Shown here: positions 1 through 7,545 of the stretch, one piece after another
Layout of the letters: the number at the start of each line of letters is the position of its first letter
Numbering within the stretch: position 1 is the first letter of the stretch
Assembly (NCBI GenBank): GCA_964576075.1
Contig: CAZNTX010000113.1
Coordinates: forward strand, 1-10,117
Reading direction: 5' to 3'
Length of the DNA: 10,117 nt
Source of the DNA: Thermohalobaculum sp964576075
Lineage (GTDB): Bacteria; Pseudomonadota; Alphaproteobacteria; Rhodobacterales; Rhodobacteraceae
Made by a program: the position numbers and the translations under genes
The notes under the pieces: generated by a model
What the model was told of the DNA's origin: nothing
What the model saw: only the letters and a program-made list of their open reading frames with translations
Databases searched by the model: none

Positions 1-103
1 TCGCCTCGATCACGCCCGGCGCGGCGTCCGAGACGACGAGCAGCGGGTCGCCGAGATACTGGCTGATCGCGGACACTGCGCGCAGGTCCGTCGTTCGGGG
101 CAT
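1..103 (-). CDS. Partial gene, N-terminus of an unidentified protein
   Basis: An open frame starts at an ATG at 103 and runs off the left edge, giving 34 residues that begin MPRTTDLRAVSAISQYLGDP. Almost every third codon position is G or C and the amino-acid mix looks like a natural protein, unlike the arginine/proline-rich shadow frames around it. An in-frame stop lies upstream at 131-133, so the start must be the ATG at 103 or a TTG at 118. No strong ribosome binding site is visible before either. The stretch DPLLVVSDAAPGVIEA is reminiscent of the first strand of a PAS-type sensory domain, but this is too short to name a family. It is separated by about 520 bases from the convergently placed end of the next minus-strand gene. 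Confidence 0.45.
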   Translation of the reverse strand, partial: MPRTTDLRAVSAISQYLGDPLLVVSDAAPGVIEA

Positions 104-130
104 GCGGTCGCTCGGCAAGACGACATGCGG

Positions 131-621
131 TCAGGGCTCCCCAGTCTCCGGTCTCCCGGAGTGCGGTGTCCGCCGCCCATCTTCCAGAAGCACCCGCCCT
201 GCCTCGACTGGGTCGAGGCCTGCGGCTCGCCGCCATGGGCCTCGCCAAGTCGGGCCGGGCCGGCGACGTGCCCGCCCGCATGGACGTCCCCAAGCCGCAC
301 TGGCCGCAGATCGCCGAGCTTCGGCCTTCCGGGGGGAAGGGCCTGCCCTCGAAGCCCTCGGCCTCGAACCAGCCGGGCAGCGCGCGTCTCGGACCCGTCG
401 CGGAGGGCCGCCGCCTCGACTGGCCGGGCGATCGGGGCGCCTCCGCCAATCGGGGCTCGATCACCTTTCCGGGCGGGCTCCGGGAGGCCCGCATGGCCCC
501 GTCTCGAACCGCCGCGGCGTCGAGAAGGCGAGGTTCCTCTGTGCTCCCCGGCGATCGCGGCGCTCGCGGCCGGACTCCTGTCGGCCCCCTCCGGTCGGCG
601 TCGCGCCCGCGGGTGGCGGCC
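131..621. other. Gene-free stretch with several GC-rich hairpins
   Basis: Several frames stay open here, but their products are low-complexity arginine, proline and glycine mixtures typical of antisense or noncoding GC-rich DNA, so no gene is called. Perfect or near-perfect hairpins are present: 146-161 (6-bp stem, 4-base loop), 201-219 (8-bp stem, 3-base loop), 323-343 (8-bp stem with one bulge, GGGG loop) and 473-492 (6-bp stem, 8-base loop). None is followed by a T run. The stretch lies downstream of the autotransporter stop codon and upstream of the partial gene at 1-103, so it may hold the autotransporter terminator, the partial gene's promoter, or a structured RNA. No single role is supported. 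Confidence 0.4.
201..219. repeat. Perfect 8-bp hairpin in gene-free stretch
   Basis: GCCTCGAC and GTCGAGGC are exact reverse complements separated by TGG. This is the tightest hairpin in the gene-free stretch. There is no T run on either side, so a classical intrinsic terminator is not supported on either strand. Confidence 0.4.
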
Positions 622-2862
622 CTAGAACCGCGTCCCGAGCGTCAGCGTGGTCGAGAACTGTCCGGTCTCGGCGGCACCGAACCCGATGACCAGGGGCCCG
701 AGACTGGTCTCGATCCCTGCGAAGAGGGATCCGGCGGCGTAGCTGCCCTCTCCGCCGAGATCGCCCCAGCCGTCATAGGCGCCGCCATATTCGACGCTTC
801 CGCCGAGGAAGGCTTCCTTGCCGAACAACTGGTCGTAGGCGAAGCGGCGATAGTATCTGAGCCCGCCGACGCCCACGACCCGGCCGATCAGCTCTCCGTC
901 GTCGAAGCCGGAGAGCCGCTGGAAGCCGCCGATGAAATGCGGGCTGAAGGTGTCGTCGCCGATCCCGCCTTCGAGGTAGAGAAAGGGCGCGATCGTGTTG
1001 CGTCCGAAGGACAAGGCGCCGACCGCGTCGACCTGGACCTGGTCGGCGGAGGCGCCGTCGAGCAGGTCGAAATCGAGGGCGGCGCTCAGTTGGACGCCTC
1101 TGGTGGGCAGGTCCGGATCGTCGAGGGTGTCGTAGTCGACGAGCGTCCTGAGCGGCATCTCGTCGGTCACGATGCGGGCCCGGCCGAGCAGCGCGAAGAC
1201 GCCGCTCTCGGCCTCCGATTTCTCGTGCCGATAGCCGACCCCGAGCCCGAGGCTGCCCCAGTCGCCGGGCGCCCAGAGGCCGTCCAGCCGAACCGCCGTC
1301 CGCGCGACCTTGACGTCCGAGACAGGGACGTCGGGCCTCGCGAAGAGCGTTCCGGTCCGCTGGAAATAGCTGACGGTCGGGCGAAGGAAGATCGTCTGCT
1401 CGAAATCGAGCGGCTGCTCGAAGCGCAAGCGCGCCCCTTCGGTCGATCCGATCGCGCCGTCGAAATCGAGCCGCCCGCCGAGCGGGTTGAGATCCGTCAG
1501 GCCGACACCGAGCGCGAGCGTGAAGTCGCTGTCGCCGCCGAACACGTCCGACAGGCCGAGGCCGAGGCGGGGCTGGATCCGGCCGGCCGCGACCGGCTCC
1601 GCCCGGACGACGAGCACCTCCTGCGCGCCTTGCCGGTCGACGCGGTAGGTCACGCCGTCGAGCGTGCCGAGACCGTAGACTTGCCGGAGCGCCGTCTCGA
1701 TCTCGCCGATGGCCACCTCCCCGCTCTCCGGAAGGGCGAGGCGCGCCCGGATCACGCGGGGGTCGAGCGGCCCGTCATAGGCGATCTCCAGACGGTCGTA
1801 GGCGATCACGGCCGCCAGCGGGTCGCCCTCTGCCGGCCGGTCGGGAAGCGGTCCGCGCCCCGCGGCCACGGCCTCGAGCGCGGAGCCGTGCTGCGCCACC
1901 GCGGCGCGTCCGGCGGAGACCGTCGAGGGCGCCTCCTCGAAGGCGAGCATGCCGACCGCGCCGACATCCGGCACGAGGTGGACGTCGCGCGCGCCGAGGG
2001 CGGCGAGCTGCGCCCGCGAGTTCACCTGGATCATGACCGACATGGTCTGGGCGAGGACGGAGGTGAACGACCGGAGGTCGTCGGCGCTCACATCGGCCCC
2101 TGGTATCTCCGAGACGATCAGGATGTCGGCCCCCATGGCCCGGGCGACGTCGACCGGCAGGTTGTTGACCACGCCGCCGTCGACGAGGAGGCGGCCGCCG
2201 ATCTCGACCGGTGGGAAGAGCGCGGGGATCGACATCGACGCCCGGATCGCTTCGGCAAGATCGCCGTCTCCGAGCACCACCGCCTCGCCGGTCACGATGT
2301 CGGTGGCGATCGCGCGGAAGGGGATCGGCAAATCGTCGAAATCCGACACGCCCTTGGCGCGCGCCACGAGGCGGCGGAGCGTGAGACTGAGCTTGACCGC
2401 ATCGATGAGGCCGGCATCCACCTCGATGCCGCCCTCCCCGACCCCGACGGGCAGGTCCGCCTGCACCGAGAACGGGTCGAGACGGCTGTCCCGCCTGAGG
2501 GGATGCAGGAGCTGCCGGTCCGACTTGTCGTCGAAGATGCCGCCCCAGTCGATCGTGGTCACGGCGTCCTGGAGTTCCTCGGGCGTGAGGCCCGCGGCAT
2601 AGAGCCCCCCGACGATCGCGCCCATGCTGGTCCCGGCGATCACGTCGGGACGGATCCCGAGGTCCTCGAGCGCCTGGACGACGCCCACATGCGCGACGCC
2701 GGCCGCACCGCCGCCGCCGAGCACGAGACCGATCCGCGGCCGCTCGGTCCCGGCCGCGGCGACGGAGGTCGCGCAAAGCGCCGTGGCGGCGAGCGAGAGG
2801 GCCAGGGACGGCGTGAGGGCGCGACGCCTCGCCCATCCGAGAAACCGCGGGCTGATGGGCAT
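622..2862 (-). CDS. Patatin-like outer-membrane lipase, PlpD-type (type Vd) autotransporter
   Basis: 746 residues, close to the length I recall for Pseudomonas PlpD. Residues 1-37 look like a Sec signal peptide (basic start, hydrophobic ALSLAATALCA, then AAA). The patatin phospholipase domain covers about 43-310: oxyanion-hole motif GGGGAAG at 49-55, nucleophile elbow GTSMG with Ser79, and catalytic Asp228 in DGG. A POTRA-like stretch (about 355-425) is followed by a beta-barrel (about 430-746) ending in the aromatic Phe typical of Bam-inserted proteins. By family knowledge the barrel sits in the outer membrane and the lipase is exported through it; the substrate is unknown. The start at 2862 is chosen because AGGGAAGGAG lies about 7 bases upstream and the signal peptide follows directly; the open frame upstream is arginine-rich and not protein-like. 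It is divergent from the exoprotein at 3213. No catalytic residue is missing. Confidence 0.92.
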   Translation of the reverse strand: MPISPRFLGWARRRALTPSLALSLAATALCATSVAAAGTERPRIGLVLGGGGAAGVAHVGVVQALEDLGIRPDVIAGTSMGAIVGGLYAAGLTPEELQDAVTTIDWGGIFDDKSDRQLLHPLRRDSRLDPFSVQADLPVGVGEGGIEVDAGLIDAVKLSLTLRRLVARAKGVSDFDDLPIPFRAIATDIVTGEAVVLGDGDLAEAIRASMSIPALFPPVEIGGRLLVDGGVVNNLPVDVARAMGADILIVSEIPGADVSADDLRSFTSVLAQTMSVMIQVNSRAQLAALGARDVHLVPDVGAVGMLAFEEAPSTVSAGRAAVAQHGSALEAVAAGRGPLPDRPAEGDPLAAVIAYDRLEIAYDGPLDPRVIRARLALPESGEVAIGEIETALRQVYGLGTLDGVTYRVDRQGAQEVLVVRAEPVAAGRIQPRLGLGLSDVFGGDSDFTLALGVGLTDLNPLGGRLDFDGAIGSTEGARLRFEQPLDFEQTIFLRPTVSYFQRTGTLFARPDVPVSDVKVARTAVRLDGLWAPGDWGSLGLGVGYRHEKSEAESGVFALLGRARIVTDEMPLRTLVDYDTLDDPDLPTRGVQLSAALDFDLLDGASADQVQVDAVGALSFGRNTIAPFLYLEGGIGDDTFSPHFIGGFQRLSGFDDGELIGRVVGVGGLRYYRRFAYDQLFGKEAFLGGSVEYGGAYDGWGDLGGEGSYAAGSLFAGIETSLGPLVIGFGAAETGQFSTTLTLGTRF

Positions 2863-3123
2863 TGTCGGCACTCCTTCCCTATCGCGAGCGACCCGACCAT
2901 GCCAGAAAAGCCCCCAGAGCAGGAGAGGCCTGTTGACCGGTCGCGCGCAGCCCCCCTTTCCCGGGCCGCAGCGATGCGCCGGCCGCGCGCTCGACCGAGG
3001 CGCGCGACACGCCGCTCTCCCCCGGCCGCGTCGAGGACCGCCCGCCGCCGGAGGCGGCGCAGGGCCGTCTCGGGGCCTCGCCGACGGCGCGACGGATATC
3101 GACTTGCATCCGGTATTGGAAGC

Positions 3124-3144
3124 CGACACCGTCCTGCGGTGTCG
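3124..3144. promoter_or_regulatory. Perfect 8-bp inverted repeat, possible operator
   Basis: CGACACCG and CGGTGTCG flank a 5-base spacer, about 70 bases before the exoprotein start. The symmetry and position suit a dimeric regulator site or an mRNA leader hairpin. The role is inferred from position only. Confidence 0.35.
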
Positions 3145-3176
3145 CCCTCGCTCGGAGGGAAGGCGTCGACGGGTCG

Positions 3177-3188
3177 GCTGTCGACAGC
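3177..3188. promoter_or_regulatory. 12-bp perfect palindrome upstream of exoprotein, possible operator
   Basis: GCTGTCGACAGC is fully self-complementary and ends 24 bases before the exoprotein ATG. Its core GTCGAC occurs again 15 bases upstream (3165-3170). This is a candidate protein-binding site; no named regulator motif was recognised. Confidence 0.35.
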
Positions 3189-3212
3189 GGTCAAGCTAGA
3201 AAGTGCCTCATT

Positions 3213-6200
3213 ATGGAAGACCTCCCCATCCTCGCGATCTCCGACGCCCGCTCCGTGGAGGGCAACGGCAACACCGACGGGCGGGTGGCGTTCGAGATCA
3301 CGCTCTCGGCCCCCGCCTCGGCGGATGTCACCTTCACCGCGCAGACCATCAGCGGCACGGCCGAAGAGCGGGACGACTTCCGCGCGATCGACACCGACCT
3401 CTTCACGATCCCGGCGGGGGAGACGAGCACCACCTTCACCGTGCGCGCCACCCGCAACGCCGGCCCGGAGGGCGACGAGAACTTCTTCGTCGAGCTCGCC
3501 AACCTCACCGGCGCCAAATTCGCGGGCGGCGGGCTGACCGAGACCGCAATGGGGATCATCGAGGACGACGACGGCGAAAACCGCCCGGCGCTCTTCGTCA
3601 CCGATCCGGAGGTCGTGGAGGGCGGCGACGGGCGCGAGGCGGTCTTCGAGGTGATCCTCTCCCGCCCCTTCGACACCGCGATCGAGCTGCCCTATCGCAC
3701 GGTGAGCGACACGGCCTCCGACGGCGGCGATTTCGCCCCCCGCGAGGGGGTGCTCGGCTTCGCCGCCGGGGAGACGCGCAAGACCGTCACGGTGCCGATC
3801 ACCGGAGACGGCGAGATCGAGGCGACCGAGCGCTTCCACCTCGCCGTCGATCCCGCGGGCCTCGACCTCGTGAACGGCGCGCAGGCCGCCGTCGGCACCG
3901 CGACGATCCTCGACGACGATGCGGGCGGCGGCGTGCAGCCGGTGCTGAGCGTGCTCGACGCCCGCACCGCGGAGGGCAACGGCAACACGGACGGGTTCGC
4001 GCAGTTCGAGATCCGCCTGTCGGCGCCCTCCTCCACCGACGTCACATTCGACGCGGAGACCGTCAGCGGCACCGCCGAGGAGCGCGACGATTTCCGCACG
4101 ATCGACCCGCAGAGCTTCACCATTCCCGCGGGGCAGACGAGCTTCGTCTTCTCCGTGCGGGCCAATCGCAATGCCGGGCAGGAGGGCGACGAGAGCTTCG
4201 CGCTGAGGCTCTCCAATCTCGACGGCGCGGCCTTCGAGGGCGGCGCGCTCGAGACCTCCGCCACCGGCATCCTGCTCGACGACGACGGCGAGACCCGACC
4301 CGCGGTCTTCGTCGCCGACACGGTGGTGGTCGAGGGCGGGGCCGGCGAGCGTCAGGCGGTCTTCGACGTCACGCTCTCGCGCCCCTTCGCCGAGGCGGTC
4401 GCCATTCCCTTCACCACCGTCTCCGGCGGCGCGCGGGCGGGCGACGACTTCACGGCGCAGTCCGGCACGCTGAGCTTCGCGCCCGGGCAGACCGAGAACA
4501 GCGTCGCGGTGGCGATCCTCGGGGATGCGGAGATCGAGCCCTCCGAGCGGTTCGACCTCGTGCTCGACCTCGAGGGGCTCGACCTCGCCGGCGGCGCGGC
4601 GGCGGCTGCCGGCACCGCGACGATCCTCGACGACGATGCGGGCGGCGGGTTCCAGCCCGTGCTCTCAGTCGGGCCGGCACGGGCCGCGGAGGGCAACGGC
4701 AACACCGACGGTCGGGTGCAGTTCGAGATCCGCCTTTCCGCCCCGTCCTCCTCCGACATCAGCTTCGTCGCGGAGACGGTGAGCGGCTCGGCCGAAGAGC
4801 GCTTCGACTTCCGGGCGATCGACCCTGAGGTCTTCACGATCCCCGCCGGCGAGACCAGCCTGACCTTCTCGGTCCGCGCGAACCGGAACGCCGGGCAGGA
4901 GGGCGACGAGGACTTCGCGCTCCGCCTCACCAATGTCTCGGGCGCCGTCTTCGAGGGCGGCGCGCGCGAGCTCCAGGCCACGGGGATCCTCAACGACGAC
5001 GACGGCGAGACCCGCCCCGCGATCTTCGTCGAGGACACCAAGGTCGTCGAGGAGGCCGACGGCCTCGCCGAGGTGCAGATCGGCGTCTCGCTCAGCCGCC
5101 CGCTCGACGAGACCGTGACCGTCGCCTACACCACCGCCCCCGCCGAGGGCGCCGATCTCCAGGACCTCGCCGGGCGGACCGGAACGCTCACCTTCCTGCC
5201 CGGCCAGGTCGAGCAGACGGTCGCCTTCTCGGTCCGGGGCGACACCGCCATCGAGGCGACCGAGGCGATCGACCTCATCCTCTCGCGCCCCGAAGGCGCC
5301 GATTTCGTCGACGGCGCCGGCGGCGCGCGCGGCCGCGTCGCGATCCTCGACGACGATGCGGGCGGCGGCACGCTCCCCGTGCTCTCGATCTCGGATGCCC
5401 GCGCGAACGAGGGCAACGGCAACACCGACGGTCGGGTGCAGTTCGAGATCTCGCTCTCCGCGCCCTCGGCGTCCGACGTGACCTACACCGCAGAGACGGT
5501 CGGCGGCACCGCGGTCGACGGCGACGACTACCGCAACATCGCGCCGGAGGTCTTCGTGATCCCCGCGGGCGAGACGTCGCAGACCTTCTCGGTCCGCGCC
5601 AACCGCAACGCCGGCGCGGAGCCGGACGAGGACTTCACGCTGCGCCTAACCGACCCGGCCGGCGCGGTCTTCGCGGGGGGCGAGCTGTCGCTCGAGGCGA
5701 CCGGCATCATCGCCGACGACGACGCGACCGAGCCGAACCTCGTGCCGCTCGTCGTCGAGGACATCCGCATAGAGGAGCCGGCCTCCGGCAGCGCCACCGC
5801 GAGCTTCACGATCCGCTCGCCGGTGCCGGCGGGGCTCACCATCACGGGCGACTACGCGATCTTCGGCGGCACCGCGGCCGAGGGCGCCGATTTCGCCCCG
5901 GAGAGCGGCACCTTCTCGATCCCGGGCGGGCAGACCAGCACCACCGTCTCCGTTCCCGTCTTCGCCGACGATGCCGCGGAGGCGGTGGAGAGCGTCGTGC
6001 TCCGCCTCGACAACGTCCTCAACGCGGGCACCGGCACGAGCTCGGGCGAGATCCACGCCATCGGCTGGATCGACGACGGCCCCTTCGCAGAGCCCGACGC
6101 GGCGGATGCCGAGACCCGCGCGACGGTGGTGTTCGACCCGCTGCCGAACGACCGCACCGTCGACGGCGGCCCGCTCTCGGTCACCGCGGTCGAGCGCCCG

Positions 6201-6797
6201 GCCAACGGCTTCGCGGCGGTGCTCGAGGACGGCCAGCTGCTCTACCGCTCGGCTCCCGGCTTCGCCGGCACCGACACGATCCGCTACACCCTGAACGACG
6301 GCGCCGGCGGCACCGATACCGGCGTCGCGACCGTCACCGTCGCAGAGCCTGCGCCGGGCGACGGGCTCACCGTCGCCGAGGCGCAGCGCGTCGCCTATCT
6401 CTATGAGGCCGCGCTCGACCGCGACGGCGACATCGACCTGCCCGGCCTCAACTTCTGGATCGACGCGCGCGAGGGAGAGGACGGCTTCTCGATCGTCGAG
6501 GTCGCCGGCTTCTTCCTCGACAATCCCGAGTTCCGGGCCGCTTTCGGCGAGGCGCTCGACCCGACCGCGCCCGACTATCTCGACGATTTCGCCCTTGTCA
6601 CCGCGCTCTACGAAAACGTGCTCGACCGAGAGGCGGACGAGGCCGGCCGCGACTTCTGGCTCTCGGTGCTGGAGCGCCCGGATGTGGACCGGGCGCAACT
6701 GGTGCTCTTCTTCGCCGACAGCCCCGAAAACCTGACCGGCTCCGCCTTCATCGCCGATCTCGAGGAAGTCACGCCCGGCGACTGGGCCTTCGCCTGA
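3213..6797 (+). CDS. Large Calx-beta repeat exoprotein with Ig-like and DUF4214 domains
   Basis: 1194 residues, probably a calcium-binding adhesin or matrix protein outside the cell. Four units of about 239 residues run from residue 5 to about 955, each made of two Calx-beta domains. The first domain of each unit carries EGNGNTDG (residues 16, 254, 493, 733); acidic DDD turns close the domains, as expected for Ca2+-binding edges. The second domain of unit 4 (about 844-955) is diverged. Residues 958-1045 match a cadherin/Big_9-type domain (PLPNDRTVDGGPLSV, GFAGTDTIRYTLNDG). Residues 1050-1180 hold two DUF4214-type helical repeats (ALDRDGDIDLPGLNFW, VLDREADEAGRDFW). There is no signal peptide or membrane segment, and the acidic C-terminus ends GDWAFA, which suits type I secretion with an uncleaved C-terminal signal. 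No transporter is in view. ATG 3213 has only a weak AGAAAG upstream, but the first domain begins at once, so the start fits. Confidence 0.9.
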   Translation: MEDLPILAISDARSVEGNGNTDGRVAFEITLSAPASADVTFTAQTISGTAEERDDFRAIDTDLFTIPAGETSTTFTVRATRNAGPEGDENFFVELANLTGAKFAGGGLTETAMGIIEDDDGENRPALFVTDPEVVEGGDGREAVFEVILSRPFDTAIELPYRTVSDTASDGGDFAPREGVLGFAAGETRKTVTVPITGDGEIEATERFHLAVDPAGLDLVNGAQAAVGTATILDDDAGGGVQPVLSVLDARTAEGNGNTDGFAQFEIRLSAPSSTDVTFDAETVSGTAEERDDFRTIDPQSFTIPAGQTSFVFSVRANRNAGQEGDESFALRLSNLDGAAFEGGALETSATGILLDDDGETRPAVFVADTVVVEGGAGERQAVFDVTLSRPFAEAVAIPFTTVSGGARAGDDFTAQSGTLSFAPGQTENSVAVAILGDAEIEPSERFDLVLDLEGLDLAGGAAAAAGTATILDDDAGGGFQPVLSVGPARAAEGNGNTDGRVQFEIRLSAPSSSDISFVAETVSGSAEERFDFRAIDPEVFTIPAGETSLTFSVRANRNAGQEGDEDFALRLTNVSGAVFEGGARELQATGILNDDDGETRPAIFVEDTKVVEEADGLAEVQIGVSLSRPLDETVTVAYTTAPAEGADLQDLAGRTGTLTFLPGQVEQTVAFSVRGDTAIEATEAIDLILSRPEGADFVDGAGGARGRVAILDDDAGGGTLPVLSISDARANEGNGNTDGRVQFEISLSAPSASDVTYTAETVGGTAVDGDDYRNIAPEVFVIPAGETSQTFSVRANRNAGAEPDEDFTLRLTDPAGAVFAGGELSLEATGIIADDDATEPNLVPLVVEDIRIEEPASGSATASFTIRSPVPAGLTITGDYAIFGGTAAEGADFAPESGTFSIPGGQTSTTVSVPVFADDAAEAVESVVLRLDNVLNAGTGTSSGEIHAIGWIDDGPFAEPDAADAETRATVVFDPLPNDRTVDGGPLSVTAVERPANGFAAVLEDGQLLYRSAPGFAGTDTIRYTLNDGAGGTDTGVATVTVAEPAPGDGLTVAEAQRVAYLYEAALDRDGDIDLPGLNFWIDAREGEDGFSIVEVAGFFLDNPEFRAAFGEALDPTAPDYLDDFALVTALYENVLDREADEAGRDFWLSVLERPDVDRAQLVLFFADSPENLTGSAFIADLEEVTPGDWAFA
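3225..6077 (+). repeat. Four tandem coding repeats, about 717 bp each
   Basis: The codons for EGNGNTDG recur at 3258, 3972, 4689 and 5409, i.e. at steps of 714, 717 and 720 bases. The closing ILDDDAGGG codons recur about 3906, 4623 and 5343. Some DNA blocks are identical between units: 42 bases at 4689-4730 and 5409-5450, and 39 bases at 3893-3931 and 4610-4648. This is a tandem duplication of a two-domain module; the last half-unit has diverged most. Confidence 0.85.
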
Positions 6798-6852
6798 GGC
6801 CATCGGCCCCATCGGGAGCGGCGGCGCGCCCCTCCCGATGGCGCCGATGGCC
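6798..6852 (+). terminator. 21-bp stem-loop immediately after exoprotein stop
   Basis: The left arm 6798-6818 and right arm 6832-6852 are reverse complements except for one C-C mismatch, with a 13-base GC-rich loop (6819-6831). The stem starts on the base after the TGA stop. There is no T run after it, so it may be a non-canonical terminator, a 3'-end stabilising hairpin, or both. Its length and position make it clearly non-random. Confidence 0.75.
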
Positions 6853-7057
6853 GCCGCAGCCGGCTCGCCGCGGCCATGACCACGCCTGCCCGACCGCCGC
6901 GGCGGGGCCTGGCCGAAGCACAACCGCCGCCATCCGCGCCGCGACAGGCCCGACTTGCGGACGAACGAACCCGTCGCCCGATTGCTGCGGTCGCCCGGCC
7001 AGCGGGGCAGGCGCCGATAGACCTCGCCCCGTGATCCCGGACCGGGGGCGTCTGCGA

Positions 7058-7545
7058 TCACGCCGCGGTTTTGACCGTCATGTCCATCCTTGCCTGTGCG
7101 GGAGTACGGTACGCGACGCTCGAAAGCCGGCGTTTCCGGTCGTAGAAGATCTCGATGCACTCGAAGAGCGCCGCCCTCGCCTCTCGCCGCGTTCGGAACC
7201 TGGTGCGGTGGACCATCTCGCTCTTCAGCGAACCGAAGAAGCTCTCCATCGGCGCGTTGTCGCGGCAATTGCCCTTGCCGCTCATGGACGCTGGGATGCC
7301 GTGCAGGCCGAGCAGATCGCGATAGTCGTCACAGGCGTGCTGCCCCCCCCTGTCGCAGTGATGGATCAGCCCTCCCGTCGGCCGCCGGTTGCGGATGGCT
7401 ATCTTCAGGGCATCCTCGCGAGACGCGTACTTTTCAGCCGCTCGGACATGGACCGGCCGACGATCTCCATGGTCCCGAGATCCTTGATCGCCGCAAGGTA
7501 AAGCCAGCCCTCGTCCGTGGGAATGTATGAGGGCGGATCGCCGAG
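7058..7545 (-). pseudogene. Truncated, frameshifted IS3-family transposase (orfB)
   Basis: This is the C-terminal DDE integrase part of an IS3-family orfB. One frame gives GDPPSYIPTDEGWLYLAAI to SMSERLKSTRLA, then stops. A second frame continues with DALKIAIRNRRPTGGLIHHC, NAPMESFFGSLK, RTPAQARMDM and a stop at 7058-7060. Joining them needs a one-base shift near 7411-7435. The three acidic catalytic positions can be seen (D in GDPPSY, D in CDRGG, E in PMESFF), but they are split between frames. The usual HHSDRG motif reads HHCDRG. The N-terminal half and orfA are absent: beyond about 7545 the opposite strand carries an unrelated coding sequence. The element cannot encode a working transposase. 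The junction is accurate to about 15 bases. Confidence 0.85.

Larger units (their letters stand above)
2863..3212. promoter_or_regulatory. Divergent intergenic region between autotransporter and exoprotein
   Basis: These 350 bases separate two outward-reading genes and must hold both promoters. No convincing -35/-10 pair is visible for either. On the minus strand a strong Shine-Dalgarno AGGGAAGGAG precedes the autotransporter ATG. On the plus strand only a weak AGAAAG precedes the exoprotein ATG. A 7-bp stem with a 3-base loop (CGCCGCC/GGCGGCG, 3043-3059) and the two inverted repeats listed separately are present. Frames through the region are arginine-rich and not protein-like. Confidence 0.5.

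Noticed and set aside
2885..2906. TGGCAT-type sequence on the minus strand, possible sigma-54 promoter of the autotransporter
   Set aside because: The TGGCA half is present but no TTGC half lies at the required spacing.
166..3537. Plus-strand open frame of over 1100 codons antisense to the autotransporter
   Set aside because: It mirrors the minus-strand gene, spans the noncoding gap and the start of the exoprotein, has no recognisable domain and is low in complexity. Long antisense frames are expected in DNA this rich in GC.
3225..6077. Regularly spaced repeats considered as a CRISPR-like array
   Set aside because: The spacing is about 717 bases and the repeats are in-frame protein domains.
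7030..7062. CGTGATC / GATCACG inverted repeat at the end of the IS3 transposase remnant
   Set aside because: The stem is only 7 bp with a 19-base gap and no T run. It may be part of the element's end, but neither terminator nor inverted repeat can be supported.
5646..7268. Minus-strand open frame of about 540 codons opposite the exoprotein end
   Set aside because: It crosses the hairpin after 6797 and runs antisense to clear domains. The composition is that of a shadow frame.
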